Positions 17,421-26,245 of a DNA stretch of 64,000 nt are shown piece after piece. Position 1 is the first letter of the stretch; each line of letters starts with the position of its first letter. This DNA comes from Acidimicrobiaceae bacterium (GTDB lineage: Bacteria; Actinomycetota; Acidimicrobiia; Acidimicrobiales; Aldehydirespiratoraceae), in contig VYFQ01000010.1 of NCBI GenBank assembly GCA_009842325.1, positions 85,199 to 149,198 on the forward strand, read 5' to 3'. Both the position numbers and the translations under genes were made by a program. Under the pieces are notes generated by a model, which had not been told where the DNA came from, did not search any database, and saw only the letters and a program-made list of their open reading frames with translations.

Positions 17421-20321
17421 CTAGCGCGCTGAGGGGCCGGAGCGGCCGATGGCGTGGTCGGACGTGCCGAGGTAGCTGGCGATCACGAGCGGATCGCGGC
17501 GGACCTGCTCCGGGGGGCCCTCCGCGATCACCGCGCCCGCCTCGAGGCAGTAGACGCGGTCACTGATTCCCATAACCAGCGGCATGTCGTGCTCGATGAC
17601 GATCACCGCGGCGTCCAGCTCGGCCTGCACCTGCTTGATGAGCGGTCCGAACGCCTCGGCCTCACGCTGGGCCACCCCGCCCGTCGGCTCGTCCAGCAGC
17701 AGCACACGGGCATGGACCGCCAGCAGGCTGGAGAGCTCCACGATGCGGCGGGTGCCGGTCGACAGCGTGGCCACGAAATGATCGGCGTAGCGCTTGAGGC
17801 CCATGTAGTCGATGATCTCGTCGGCTTCGGAACGCTTGGTCCTCTCCTGGCCGGGCGACGGCGGCAGCCCGGTCATCGATGCCGCCAGATTCGAGCGCGA
17901 CCGGGCCTCCAGGGCGACCATCAGCGACTCGCGCACGGTGAGGCCCGGATAGACGCGGGCGCCCTGGAATCCCCGGCCCAGGCCGCGGGCGTGACGGGCC
18001 GGCGACCGGCGGGCAGTTACGTCCGTTCCGAGCACGAATACCCGCCCGTCGGCGGGAACGAAGCCGCTGATGGCGTTGAGGAGTGTGGACTTGCCCGCGC
18101 CGTTGGTCCCGATCAACCCCACCAACTCGCCGTGGTCGACATGCACCGAGACCTGGTCGACCGCGGTGTTGCCGCCGAATCGCACCGACACGTCATGGGT
18201 CTGAAGCGCCGGCCCCGGCCCAGGCGCGGCCGGAGCGGGCCCGCCCATCACGGGCGAAGGGGGCCGGCGCGGCTCAGGCGCCTCCGAGGCCTCGTCAACT
18301 GGCGAGGGCGCGGCGCGGGCTACAGCCTCCCGTTCCCCCATCTTGCGGTCGGCCCGCTCGAGCAGCTTGTCCCGGATGCTGTAGAGGATCTGAAGCAGGC
18401 CGCCCGGGAAGTACATGAGCAGCACGAGCAGGCCGATGCTGCTGGTCACCAGCCGCACCAAGTCGTCCAGCTCCTCGGGAATCATCTGGGGGATTCCCCG
18501 GACCCACAGTGCTCCGAGGATGGGGCCGGCCACCGATCCCAGACCTCCGATGATGGCGGTGGCCACCACCACGATCGATTCGCTGGCCCGGAACAGCGTG
18601 TCAGGCTGCAGCGAGGGCACCAGGGTCACGAGCAGCCCGCCGGAGAAAGCCGCTATGCCTCCGGCCACGCCGAAGGCCGTCAGCTTCATTCGCGTGGGCG
18701 ACACGGTGGACGCCGCGGCCATCTCCTCGTTGTCGCGCACCGCGATCCACGACCGCCCGATACCGGTGCGGCGCAGCCGGGCGACCACTGCGGCCGCCAC
18801 CGCCAGCGAGGCCAGGCACAGGAAGTAGTAGTTCTTGCGCGAGGCCCCGAAGTCCACATGGATCGGGCCGAGGTCGAGGACCGGCTTGTCGGCCGGCCGG
18901 GGGAAGGTCGTGCCCCCGGTGAAGAAGTCCTGCAAGAAGAGCCAGGTCGCCGAGGCCACCGCGAACGCGAGGGTGGTCACGGCCAGGAACAGGCCCCGCA
19001 CCCGGAGCGCGGGCAGCCCGACGATCACCGCGACCAGGACCCCCACCGCGGTGGCCACCGCCATGGCCAGCGCCCACGGCAGGTCCAGCGACAGGTCGAA
19101 CAAGTCGAAGGGCACGGGGATGTCGTTGCCCTGGGTCAACCCGAGAACGGTGAGTCCCCCGAGACCGACGAAGGCGAACTGACCGAGAGACAGCTGGCCG
19201 GCCCAGCCGGTCAGCACGGTCATCGACAGCACCACCATGGCGAACAGCACGATGCTGGTCCAGGTGAACAGCGAGCTGTTGGTGGAGAGGGTCAGGCCCA
19301 GAAGGGCGAAGAACCCGAAGAGGGCCACGAACCCCAGGGTGTTCAAGCGGCGGACCCACCACAGCGACTCCAGGCGGCTCGGGATGGCCCGCACCCGGGG
19401 AGCGAGCGACCAGGACTCCTGCTCGCCGGTGCTGCGTATCACCAGCAGAACCACCACCAGCACGGCAAGGAACAGGTACACGTCCACCACCGAGCGGTTG
19501 GCCGAGTCCACGTTGCTGCGGATGAGCGCCTCGGCCACGCCAACCGCCACCCCGCCCGCCAGCGTTCCGGGAAGCGAGCGCATGCGGGCCAGCAACGACA
19601 CCACCAGCACCCGCAGCAGCAGCGGCTCGGCAATGGCCGCGGTCCCGGCCTGGGCCGAGTTGATGCCCTGCAAGGGCGCCAGGAAGATGGCGGTGGCCGC
19701 CGCGAACGCCCCCGAGATGGTCCACACGATCGTCGAGGTCCGGCGGGGCGAAGTGCCGTACACCCGAGCCGTGTCGGCATTGGAGGCCGAGGCGCGAACG
19801 GCCAGCCCGAAGCGGGTGCGCGAGATGAACCAGGCCAGAGCGGCGATCAGCACCGGGATCACGGCCAGCACCACCAGCTCGCGGGCCTGGAGGCGGAGAT
19901 GGTCGGTAGGCGTCCATGTCGCCTTGAACGGCGCCGGGATCGGACCCGGTGCGACCACGCTCGGAAGGTTGAACTTGGCGAAGAGCACTATCTGGCCCAC
20001 ACCGATGGTGGCGATCAGCACTACGAGGCGGGGCGACGCGAAGAGCCGCCTGATCACGATCAGCTCGATGGCCATGCCGATGGCCGCGCAGGCCGCCAGG
20101 GCGAGCACGAACGACAGCCACCAGTTCAAGCCGTATTGGGCCAGCAGCAGCACGAACAGAGCCACGCCGAATGCTCCGACCTCACCGTGGGCGAAGTTGA
20201 GCACACCTGTGGAGCGGTAGATCAGCACGAACCCGGCCGCGAAGGCCGCATAGGTGAGGCCCGTCACCAGGCCCGACATCACCGATTGCTGGCCGACCGT
20301 GATGCCGAGGAACTCGATCAT
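17421..20321 (-). CDS. Branched-chain-amino-acid-type ABC importer: LivH-LivM-LivG single-chain fusion (module 1)
   Basis: A 966-residue polypeptide. Residues 1-300 are a LivH-type permease (GFVLIYRSTGVLNFAHGEVG). Residues about 310-650 are a LivM-type permease (LTGWAGQLSLGQFAFVGLGG; IIGGLGSVAGPILGALW). A Pro/Ala-rich linker follows, then a LivG-type ATPase with Walker A GTNGAGKST at 738-746, Walker B ARVLLLDEPTGG, and the signature LSTGTRR rather than LSGGQ. The frame is open upstream, but that part overlaps the MFS-LivF gene; the ATG at 20321 starts the permease. It lies 40 bases after MFS-LivF. The substrate may be amino acids, amides, urea or carboxylates. Confidence 0.9.
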   Translation of the reverse strand: MIEFLGITVGQQSVMSGLVTGLTYAAFAAGFVLIYRSTGVLNFAHGEVGAFGVALFVLLLAQYGLNWWLSFVLALAACAAIGMAIELIVIRRLFASPRLVVLIATIGVGQIVLFAKFNLPSVVAPGPIPAPFKATWTPTDHLRLQARELVVLAVIPVLIAALAWFISRTRFGLAVRASASNADTARVYGTSPRRTSTIVWTISGAFAAATAIFLAPLQGINSAQAGTAAIAEPLLLRVLVVSLLARMRSLPGTLAGGVAVGVAEALIRSNVDSANRSVVDVYLFLAVLVVVLLVIRSTGEQESWSLAPRVRAIPSRLESLWWVRRLNTLGFVALFGFFALLGLTLSTNSSLFTWTSIVLFAMVVLSMTVLTGWAGQLSLGQFAFVGLGGLTVLGLTQGNDIPVPFDLFDLSLDLPWALAMAVATAVGVLVAVIVGLPALRVRGLFLAVTTLAFAVASATWLFLQDFFTGGTTFPRPADKPVLDLGPIHVDFGASRKNYYFLCLASLAVAAAVVARLRRTGIGRSWIAVRDNEEMAAASTVSPTRMKLTAFGVAGGIAAFSGGLLVTLVPSLQPDTLFRASESIVVVATAIIGGLGSVAGPILGALWVRGIPQMIPEELDDLVRLVTSSIGLLVLLMYFPGGLLQILYSIRDKLLERADRKMGEREAVARAAPSPVDEASEAPEPRRPPSPVMGGPAPAAPGPGPALQTHDVSVRFGGNTAVDQVSVHVDHGELVGLIGTNGAGKSTLLNAISGFVPADGRVFVLGTDVTARRSPARHARGLGRGFQGARVYPGLTVRESLMVALEARSRSNLAASMTGLPPSPGQERTKRSEADEIIDYMGLKRYADHFVATLSTGTRRIVELSSLLAVHARVLLLDEPTGGVAQREAEAFGPLIKQVQAELDAAVIVIEHDMPLVMGISDRVYCLEAGAVIAEGPPEQVRRDPLVIASYLGTSDHAIGRSGPSAR

Positions 20322-20361
20322 CGGGTTCCGGCCCCCGGGTCTCCGGCAGTCGACGGGCCGG

Positions 20362-22581
20362 TCATCCGCCCTCGCCTCCCAAGAACACCGCCCGGGCCAG
20401 ATCGTCGCGCTCGGCCAGCTCCTGGGCCGAGCCCTCGAACCGGATCCGGCCCTTCTCCATGAAGATGGCCCGGTCGGCGAAGGCCAGGGCCACATTGAGC
20501 GACTGTTCGACGATGACCATCGTCTGCCCGGCCTCGCGCAGACTCTCCACCACCCCGAGAAGCTCCTGCACCACGACGGGAGCGAGCCCCAGGCTGAGCT
20601 CGTCGATGAGCAGCACCTCGGGCTCGTGCATCAGGGCCATGGCCAGCGCCAGCATCTGCTGCTGACCCCCCGACAGGTCGCGTGCCGCAAGGTCGGTGCG
20701 CTCGGCCAAGGCCGGGAACAGGCTCAACGCCCGCTCGGCCCGGGCCGCGGCTTCGGCTTCGCTCAGACCCGATGCCAGTACTGAGGCTCTGAGGTTGTCG
20801 GCGACCGAGAGTTCGTCGAAGACCCCCTCCCCGCCCCTGAGCTGCACCAGCCCGGCGCGGAAACGGTCCTCGGCCTCGGCGTAGGTGATGGTGCGCCCCC
20901 CGAGCCTCACTACGCCCCGGTCGGGGATGCCGAGCCCGCTGACGGCCCTCAGCAGGGTGGACTTGCCTGCGCCGTTGGTGCCCAGCAGCGCCAGCACCTC
21001 GCCCCGGGCCACCTCGAACGACACGTCGAACAGCACCTGCACGCTTCCGTAGGCGAAGTCGAGGTTGTGGACCTGAAGGGCGGGCACGGAGGCAGGATCG
21101 GCCGCGGCCCGCTGCTGCTCCTCCCGCTCCTCGAGCAGCTCCTCGACCGACCGCGAGATGTCGAAGCGGATGAAGCGGCTGCCGTAGGCGATGAGGGCGC
21201 CACCGATCAGCGCAGCCGGTGGCGCCGCCACCAGCATGGCGGTGCGCTCGTTGTAGGCGTCGGAGAGCTGGCCCACGATCAAGCCGCCGAAGAACCCGCC
21301 CATCAGGAAGATGAACACCGGCAGCAACGCGAAGGCCTGGGCCCGGATGCGATAGGGCGAGACCGCCGCGATCACCGAGGGAGCGGCCACGAACGCCATC
21401 GAGATGAGGGTCTGGGCCAAGGCCATCAACGCGACCAGCCCGCCGAGAATCTTCATGGGCAGGGCCACCGCGTAGATCACGCCGGTTGCCATCACGAGCA
21501 TGCCCGCCAGACGCATCATGAGGGCCGGATCGCGGCGGAACCCCCGGTCGAACACCCGTCCGGCCACGGGCAGGCCGATCAGCGCGGCCACCCAGATGAG
21601 GGACTCGACGACGCCCCGCTGGAAGGGCCCCATGGCGTACTTGTCCTCGAGCAGGAGGTTGAACTGGATGGGGATGGCTATGAGGGCGAAACCGAGGACG
21701 CCCACCCCGCTGGACAGGAAGTAGAAGGTCTTGATCTTGCGGAGCCGGGCGAAGGCAGTGCCGATCGACACCGGCAGCTCCTCGACCTGCACCCGCTCGT
21801 CACCGAACACGGCCTCCTTCTCGAAACGGCCTCTAGGCGGCTCGCGCAGTACCAGGGCCGACACGACCGCGGCCACTACCGGACCGACGGCGACGGCGAA
21901 GAAGGCGGCTCGCCAGGGCTCGTCGCCTCCCACCAGCGCCGCGATGCCTCCGATGATCAGGGGCCCGAGGAGTTGGCCGACGGGCCGGCCGAGGCCCTCC
22001 AGCGCGAAGATGCGGCTCCGGGCCGGGATCGGGTAGGTGTCCACCAGCAGCGAGTTCGACACAGGAATGCGGTAGGCCTGGCCGAAACCGGTACCCGCGT
22101 TGGTGAGGAACAACTGGAAGGGATTGACGATCAGGCCGCTCAGGAATGCGGTCACACCCCAGAAGGCCGACGCCACCGGAATGATGGCCACCCGCTTCAC
22201 CCGGTCGGCGAGGGCGGCCATGGGAACCGCGCCCAGCACCAGGGTCACGCCGCCGAAGCCGAGGATCCCGAACAGCACGGTGTCGCTTATGTTCAGCGAG
22301 TCCTGTATGTCGGGGGCGAGGACCCGGATGGCTCGGGGCATCTCGTCCATGAAGGCCAGCAGGAACATGACCAACACGGTGGCCCTGCCGCCGGCCCGCA
22401 GACCCTCGCGCAGGGTCATGGGCTCGTCGCCCACACCCGGCAGCAGGTCGTCGGGAAGGATGGTCTCAGCGTCGCGCTCGGCCTGCTCAGCCCGGCGTCT
22501 GGCCTCCTCTTCGAGGATCGCCTCCGCCAGATCGGCGACCGACGGCTCGGGTCCGGTCATCTCGGGCGAGTCGTCTGCCAT
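20362..22581 (-). CDS. MFS transporter fused to a LivF-type ABC ATPase (module 1)
   Basis: A 739-residue fusion. Residues 1-58 are a soluble charged N-terminus ending in LLPGVGDEPMTLREGL. Residues about 60-470 form a twelve-helix major facilitator (loop 2-3 reads ALADRVKR). A charged helical linker lies at about 480-505. Residues about 510-739 are a LivF-type ATPase with Walker A at 534-542, signature LSGGQQQ at 636, and Walker B EVLLIDELSLGLAP. A longer open frame to 23406 lies over the divergent binding-protein gene; the ATG at 22581 is preceded by GAGGGAG. With the LivHMG chain it would complete one ABC importer, with the MFS physically attached. Confidence 0.9.
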   Translation of the reverse strand: MADDSPEMTGPEPSVADLAEAILEEEARRRAEQAERDAETILPDDLLPGVGDEPMTLREGLRAGGRATVLVMFLLAFMDEMPRAIRVLAPDIQDSLNISDTVLFGILGFGGVTLVLGAVPMAALADRVKRVAIIPVASAFWGVTAFLSGLIVNPFQLFLTNAGTGFGQAYRIPVSNSLLVDTYPIPARSRIFALEGLGRPVGQLLGPLIIGGIAALVGGDEPWRAAFFAVAVGPVVAAVVSALVLREPPRGRFEKEAVFGDERVQVEELPVSIGTAFARLRKIKTFYFLSSGVGVLGFALIAIPIQFNLLLEDKYAMGPFQRGVVESLIWVAALIGLPVAGRVFDRGFRRDPALMMRLAGMLVMATGVIYAVALPMKILGGLVALMALAQTLISMAFVAAPSVIAAVSPYRIRAQAFALLPVFIFLMGGFFGGLIVGQLSDAYNERTAMLVAAPPAALIGGALIAYGSRFIRFDISRSVEELLEEREEQQRAAADPASVPALQVHNLDFAYGSVQVLFDVSFEVARGEVLALLGTNGAGKSTLLRAVSGLGIPDRGVVRLGGRTITYAEAEDRFRAGLVQLRGGEGVFDELSVADNLRASVLASGLSEAEAAARAERALSLFPALAERTDLAARDLSGGQQQMLALAMALMHEPEVLLIDELSLGLAPVVVQELLGVVESLREAGQTMVIVEQSLNVALAFADRAIFMEKGRIRFEGSAQELAERDDLARAVFLGGEGG

Positions 22582-22795
22582 TCTCTCCCTCGGGGCGATC
22601 CGACCGACCGGCAGCGGTGCGGTCGGTGCGGAGACAGTAGTCGCGGCGGGATAGCGGGAGGCCATGGCGCCAACCACGCAGGGGACGGGACGGTCCACGA
22701 TCACGCGACGCATTCGACTTGTGCGCATTATCGGAGTGGGAGAGACTTGGCTGCCGGACCCGATCCCGGTGTCGACTTGGAGGACGGATAGGCCC
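22582..22795. promoter_or_regulatory. Divergent intergenic region of Liv module 1, with an 8-bp hairpin
   Basis: At 214 bases this is the largest non-coding stretch in the window. It must drive both MFS-LivF (minus) and the binding-protein gene (plus). ACCGACCG at 22603-22610 pairs perfectly with CGGTCGGT at 22620-22627, with a nine-base loop, about 20 bases before the MFS-LivF start. It could be an operator or a leader hairpin. I saw no convincing -35/-10 pair. Confidence 0.35.
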
Positions 22796-24448
22796 ATGAC
22801 CAGACACCTGCGCCTCGCGCTCGCCTTCGTCGCCTGTACCGCACTTGTGGCCGCAGCCTGCGGCGGCGAGGTGACGGAATCCGGTGACGACGGCGCAGCG
22901 GCGCCGACCACACAGGCACCCGAAGCGGAGCCGGAGACCGCCGAGCCGGACGCGACCCAGCCCGACGAAGAGCCCGAAACAGAAGCAGCCGCCCCCGAAC
23001 CCGACGAGGAGCCCCAGGGTCCGCCACCGAACATCTTCGACGATCCCCGGGACGGGATCTTCGACGAGTTCCAGGCCACGTTCGACCGCGGCGACAACCC
23101 CTTCACCCAGCTCGACGCCTTCTGCCACACCCACGACCCGGCGCCCGACCGGATAGCCACCGACAAGGGCATAGAGGCGGACTCGATCTCGCTCGTGCAC
23201 CTGAGGTCGAAGCTGGAGGACTTCGCGGCCATGGGCTTCGCAGTCCCGGTGGGCAACGTGGCCGAGATGTACGACACGTTCACTGCGGTGGTCAACGAGC
23301 AGTGCGGGGGCGTGCGAGGCCGCATGATCGAGATGCACACCATCGAACTGGAGGTTCTCGGCGCGACAGTGGACGAAGATCGCAACGCGGCCTGCATCCA
23401 GGCCATCGAGGACTACGACGGCGTGATCCTGCTCAACTCCAGCGGATTCCAGGGTTCGGCCAACCTGTGCATCGTCGAGGAGAACGAGACCGCTTTCATC
23501 TCGACTCAGGGGCAGAGCGAGGAGTTCATGAGCCGGGGCGGGGACCGTCTCATCTCGCTGTCGCCGACCCTGGAGGAGAGTCTGCGCTGGCTGGCGGCTG
23601 ACCTGGCCGACCGCGGCCAACTCGACGGCAAGACGATCGGGGTCGCCGCGCCCGACACGCCGGGCCAGTACGAGGCGGTGGAGGCGGGGCTGGTCGACAC
23701 CCTGAACTCCAGGGGTATCGATGTCGCCGTCTTCGACGTGATCGGCTGCGCCGGCGGCACCTTCTGCCTGGAAGGCGTCGTCGAGTCCGTGCAGCGGATG
23801 CGGAGTGCGGGCATCGACGTCTTCTTCAACGTCCTCAACGTCGTGTCGACCCCGACCTACATCCTCGAGATGGACACCCAGGGATTCGAGCCCGGCGACG
23901 TGCAGTTCTACGCCTCGGACTTCAACGCCCACGCGGGCGAGCTGGTGTCGTCCAAGGTCGTGGCCTTCGGCGGCGAGGCCGCGGGCAACCTCTACAACGG
24001 CGCGCTGATCATCGACGATGCCGACACGGGCGCCTACCGGCTCGAGGACTACGAGCCGCGACCGTTCAACGAGATGTGCAACGACACCTACGGGGCCAAC
24101 AATCCATCGGGAGCCAACCACGAGAACGCCGATCGGATGGACGGCTCAGGCTCATCTGCCTACGGGATGGTGACCACGGTGTGCAACATCATGCGCACGG
24201 CCCTGCGGGCCATCTATGCGGCGGGCGACAACCCGACGCGGGCCGACATCTACGCGGCGCTGGCCAATATGGGCCCGATCGACTCCAACGAGATGCTGCC
24301 GTTCACGATACGGCCGGGCAAGACGCAGGCTCCCAACGCCATCCACACTCTGCGCTTCGAGTACCCCTGCACCCTGCCCAGTCCGTTCGGAGCAGAGAAC
24401 ATCTGCATCGTCCCCATCGATGACTACCGCGCCGCGCCGGGCCGCTAG
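22796..24448 (+). CDS. ABC-transporter substrate-binding lipoprotein (module 1)
   Basis: A 550-residue lipoprotein with a signal peptide ending VAAAC, the lipidated cysteine being Cys22. Residues about 25-85 are a Pro/Glu/Asp-rich linker. The rest looks like a type 1 periplasmic binding fold (KTIGVAAPDTPGQYEAVEAG, RAIYAAGDNPTRADIYAAL). Several cysteine pairs suggest disulfides. The frame extends upstream to 22664, but the ATG at 22796 starts the signal peptide. It is divergent from its likely partner MFS-LivF and convergent with the second binding-protein gene. The sequence is far from classical LivK, so the ligand is unclear. Confidence 0.82.
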   Translation: MTRHLRLALAFVACTALVAAACGGEVTESGDDGAAAPTTQAPEAEPETAEPDATQPDEEPETEAAAPEPDEEPQGPPPNIFDDPRDGIFDEFQATFDRGDNPFTQLDAFCHTHDPAPDRIATDKGIEADSISLVHLRSKLEDFAAMGFAVPVGNVAEMYDTFTAVVNEQCGGVRGRMIEMHTIELEVLGATVDEDRNAACIQAIEDYDGVILLNSSGFQGSANLCIVEENETAFISTQGQSEEFMSRGGDRLISLSPTLEESLRWLAADLADRGQLDGKTIGVAAPDTPGQYEAVEAGLVDTLNSRGIDVAVFDVIGCAGGTFCLEGVVESVQRMRSAGIDVFFNVLNVVSTPTYILEMDTQGFEPGDVQFYASDFNAHAGELVSSKVVAFGGEAAGNLYNGALIIDDADTGAYRLEDYEPRPFNEMCNDTYGANNPSGANHENADRMDGSGSSAYGMVTTVCNIMRTALRAIYAAGDNPTRADIYAALANMGPIDSNEMLPFTIRPGKTQAPNAIHTLRFEYPCTLPSPFGAENICIVPIDDYRAAPGR

Positions 24449-24480
24449 CCGCTAGCGATGGCCTAAACCGCCCGACCCGA

Positions 24481-24502
24481 CGCTCACGGATAGCCGTGAG
24501 CG
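24481..24502. terminator. Perfect 9-bp stem hairpin between convergent binding-protein genes
   Basis: CGCTCACGG (24481-24489), loop ATAG, CCGTGAGCG (24494-24502). The compact GC-rich stem lies between the stops at 24448 (plus) and 24515 (minus), and is well placed to end both transcripts. No T-tract follows on either strand. Confidence 0.65.
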
Positions 24503-24514
24503 ACCAGGGCTGGC

Positions 24515-26143
24515 TCAGGGGACGATGTCGATGAGTTCGGTCAGCGGCACGTTCTCGCCGTTGCCGACGTCGGGATCGAAGGTCGTGAGCCGGTACAGGT
24601 CGCGGGCGCCGAGCTTGGTGGGGGACAGCGAGTTCGCTGGAGCACCCGGCAGAACGAAGTCGGTCAGCGTGTAGGCCGCCTGCTCGAATGTCTCCGGCGT
24701 GAGGTCTGGACCGGCCGCGGCCGCGATCTGCGCGAACAGCGACAGATGGCCGCAGTAGCGGCGGACCGGGTTGAACCAGTTCTCGTCGTCGTCGGCCAGT
24801 TCTGCTGTGGGCCGCAAGTCGGCCCCGATGCCGGCGTCGTTGACCACCCGCACGCAGTCCTGGAACACATCGTCGTTCCAGATGTCTAGTTCCGAGGGAC
24901 CGTCGGAGGCGATGGCGCCCCGAGCCCACTCGTGGTCGAAGGTCTCGCCGAGATTGTTGAGCCCGGCCGCGTTGTTGCTCCAGATGGTCACCGCATCGAG
25001 CATCCCGTTCAAGCCCAGGCCCCGGATGGTGGCCGCCGGGTTGCCATTGATCATCACGGTGTCGGCCCCATCGGCCCTGATCCGTTCGGAAATGACCTGC
25101 ATCAACTGGTCCTGAGCAGCGGTGTCGCCGTCGTTGGCGTCGAGGACAGCCTTGCCCACGACCTCGATCCCGCGCGCCGCGAGCCCCTCGAGCACCAAAG
25201 GCTCGTCGCCTGTCGAGGCCTGGTGCGACACCACGAACACCCTGGCCCCGTCGGCTCTGCCGGTCTGGACCAGCAGGTCGAGGAGGTTGGACGTGTGATC
25301 GTCGGTGCTGGGCTCCACGTTGAACCACGGAGCCGTGGCCTGGGCCAGCTCGTCGGGGGTCTGCTCACCACCCACGAGCGGGGTGTTGTTGGTCCCGGCG
25401 AAACAGGGGTCAGCGGTGCCGGCCAGCGGACCGACGAATCCGAGCACAGCCGCGAACACCTCGTTGTCCTGGGTGAGAACGGTGCACGCCCGTTCCGCGT
25501 CGGCGGCGTCGATGGGGCTGTAGACGTCGTAGACGGCCACGACGTTGCGGCCCAGGATCCCGCCGTTTGCGTTCAGGTCGTCGACCAGGGCCTGGAAGAC
25601 GCCCTGCTGGTCGCCCCAGCCTGCTGCCGTGAGCCCCATCTCCTGCAAGAGGTCGAAGTTGAGCATCGAGACGCCGATCGTGATCGTGTCCTCAGTCACG
25701 CCCTTCCACGACGCAGTGAGAGGGGCATCGGCCGTCATGTTCGGGGCCAGGCCGCTCCACCCCAACGGTGCCGCGGCTTCCTCGGAGGGTTCTTCGACGG
25801 CGGTCTCTTCGTCCGCCTCGTCGGCCGGCTGCTCGGCTGCACTGTCGGACTCGGCCGGCTCGGACACGGACTCGGTTGGTTCGGGGTCGCTGTCAGACGT
25901 CGTGGCCGTCTCTTCGGCTGGGCTGTCGGTGCTGGCGCTGTCGCTACTGGAACTGTCGGCGCTGGAGCTGTCGCTGCTGGAGCTGTCGACCTCGGTGCTG
26001 GCACTGCCGGTGTCCGGTGTCGACACCTCGTCGTCCGCTTCGTCGCCGCCGCCGCAGGCCGCGGCTACCAGTGCCAGCGCGGCAACGAGGACCGCCGCTC
26101 GTGCCCGCAGTGTGCTCTGTGTCCGCTTGTGAATCATTGACAC
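24515..26143 (-). CDS. ABC-transporter substrate-binding lipoprotein (module 2)
   Basis: A 542-residue lipoprotein with a basic N-terminus and hydrophobic core ending VAAAC (Cys30 from the GTG start). Residues about 34-120 are an extreme Ser/Asp/Glu-rich linker. The remainder is a type 1 periplasmic binding fold similar to LivK-like receptors (DTITIGVSMLNFDLLQ, DDLNANGGILGRNV, FAAVLGFVGPLAGTADPCF). AAGGAG lies four bases before the GTG at 26143 and ten before an in-frame ATG at 26137, so either may be the start. It follows LivHMG module 2 by 102 bases. Confidence 0.88.
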   Translation of the reverse strand: MSMIHKRTQSTLRARAAVLVAALALVAAACGGGDEADDEVSTPDTGSASTEVDSSSSDSSSADSSSSDSASTDSPAEETATTSDSDPEPTESVSEPAESDSAAEQPADEADEETAVEEPSEEAAAPLGWSGLAPNMTADAPLTASWKGVTEDTITIGVSMLNFDLLQEMGLTAAGWGDQQGVFQALVDDLNANGGILGRNVVAVYDVYSPIDAADAERACTVLTQDNEVFAAVLGFVGPLAGTADPCFAGTNNTPLVGGEQTPDELAQATAPWFNVEPSTDDHTSNLLDLLVQTGRADGARVFVVSHQASTGDEPLVLEGLAARGIEVVGKAVLDANDGDTAAQDQLMQVISERIRADGADTVMINGNPAATIRGLGLNGMLDAVTIWSNNAAGLNNLGETFDHEWARGAIASDGPSELDIWNDDVFQDCVRVVNDAGIGADLRPTAELADDDENWFNPVRRYCGHLSLFAQIAAAAGPDLTPETFEQAAYTLTDFVLPGAPANSLSPTKLGARDLYRLTTFDPDVGNGENVPLTELIDIVP

Positions 26144-26197
26144 CGTGCTCCTTCAGTGTTCTTTCGGTCCAGTGGCGGGGATTCGCCGACACAGACT

Positions 26198-26236
26198 GCC
26201 TCCGACGAGCGGCGCAGTATACCGACTCGTCGAGGC
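26198..26236. terminator. Imperfect inverted repeat after LivHMG module 2
   Basis: GCCTCCGACGAG (26198-26209) pairs with CTCGTCGAGGC (26226-26236) with one bulged base and a 16-base loop. It lies ten bases past the LivHMG stop and about 55 before the binding-protein start on the minus strand. It may partly terminate or set the ratio between the permease and the receptor. Weak evidence. Confidence 0.35.
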
Positions 26237-26245
26237 GGCCTGCGG

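Noticed and set aside
17454..20462. A 1002-codon open frame antisense to LivHMG module 1
   Set aside because: Composition is His/Gly/Gln/Arg-rich with no domain, as expected from the antisense of a high-GC gene. The minus strand carries clear ABC domains.
20322..20495. Upstream extension of the LivHMG frame to 20495
   Set aside because: It overlaps the LivF end of the previous gene in another frame and lacks family similarity; the permease begins at 20321.
22582..23406. Upstream extension of the MFS-LivF frame to 23406
   Set aside because: It lies over the signal peptide and fold of the divergent binding protein, is low-complexity Ser/Gly/Ala, and has no homology in MFS-LivF copy 2.
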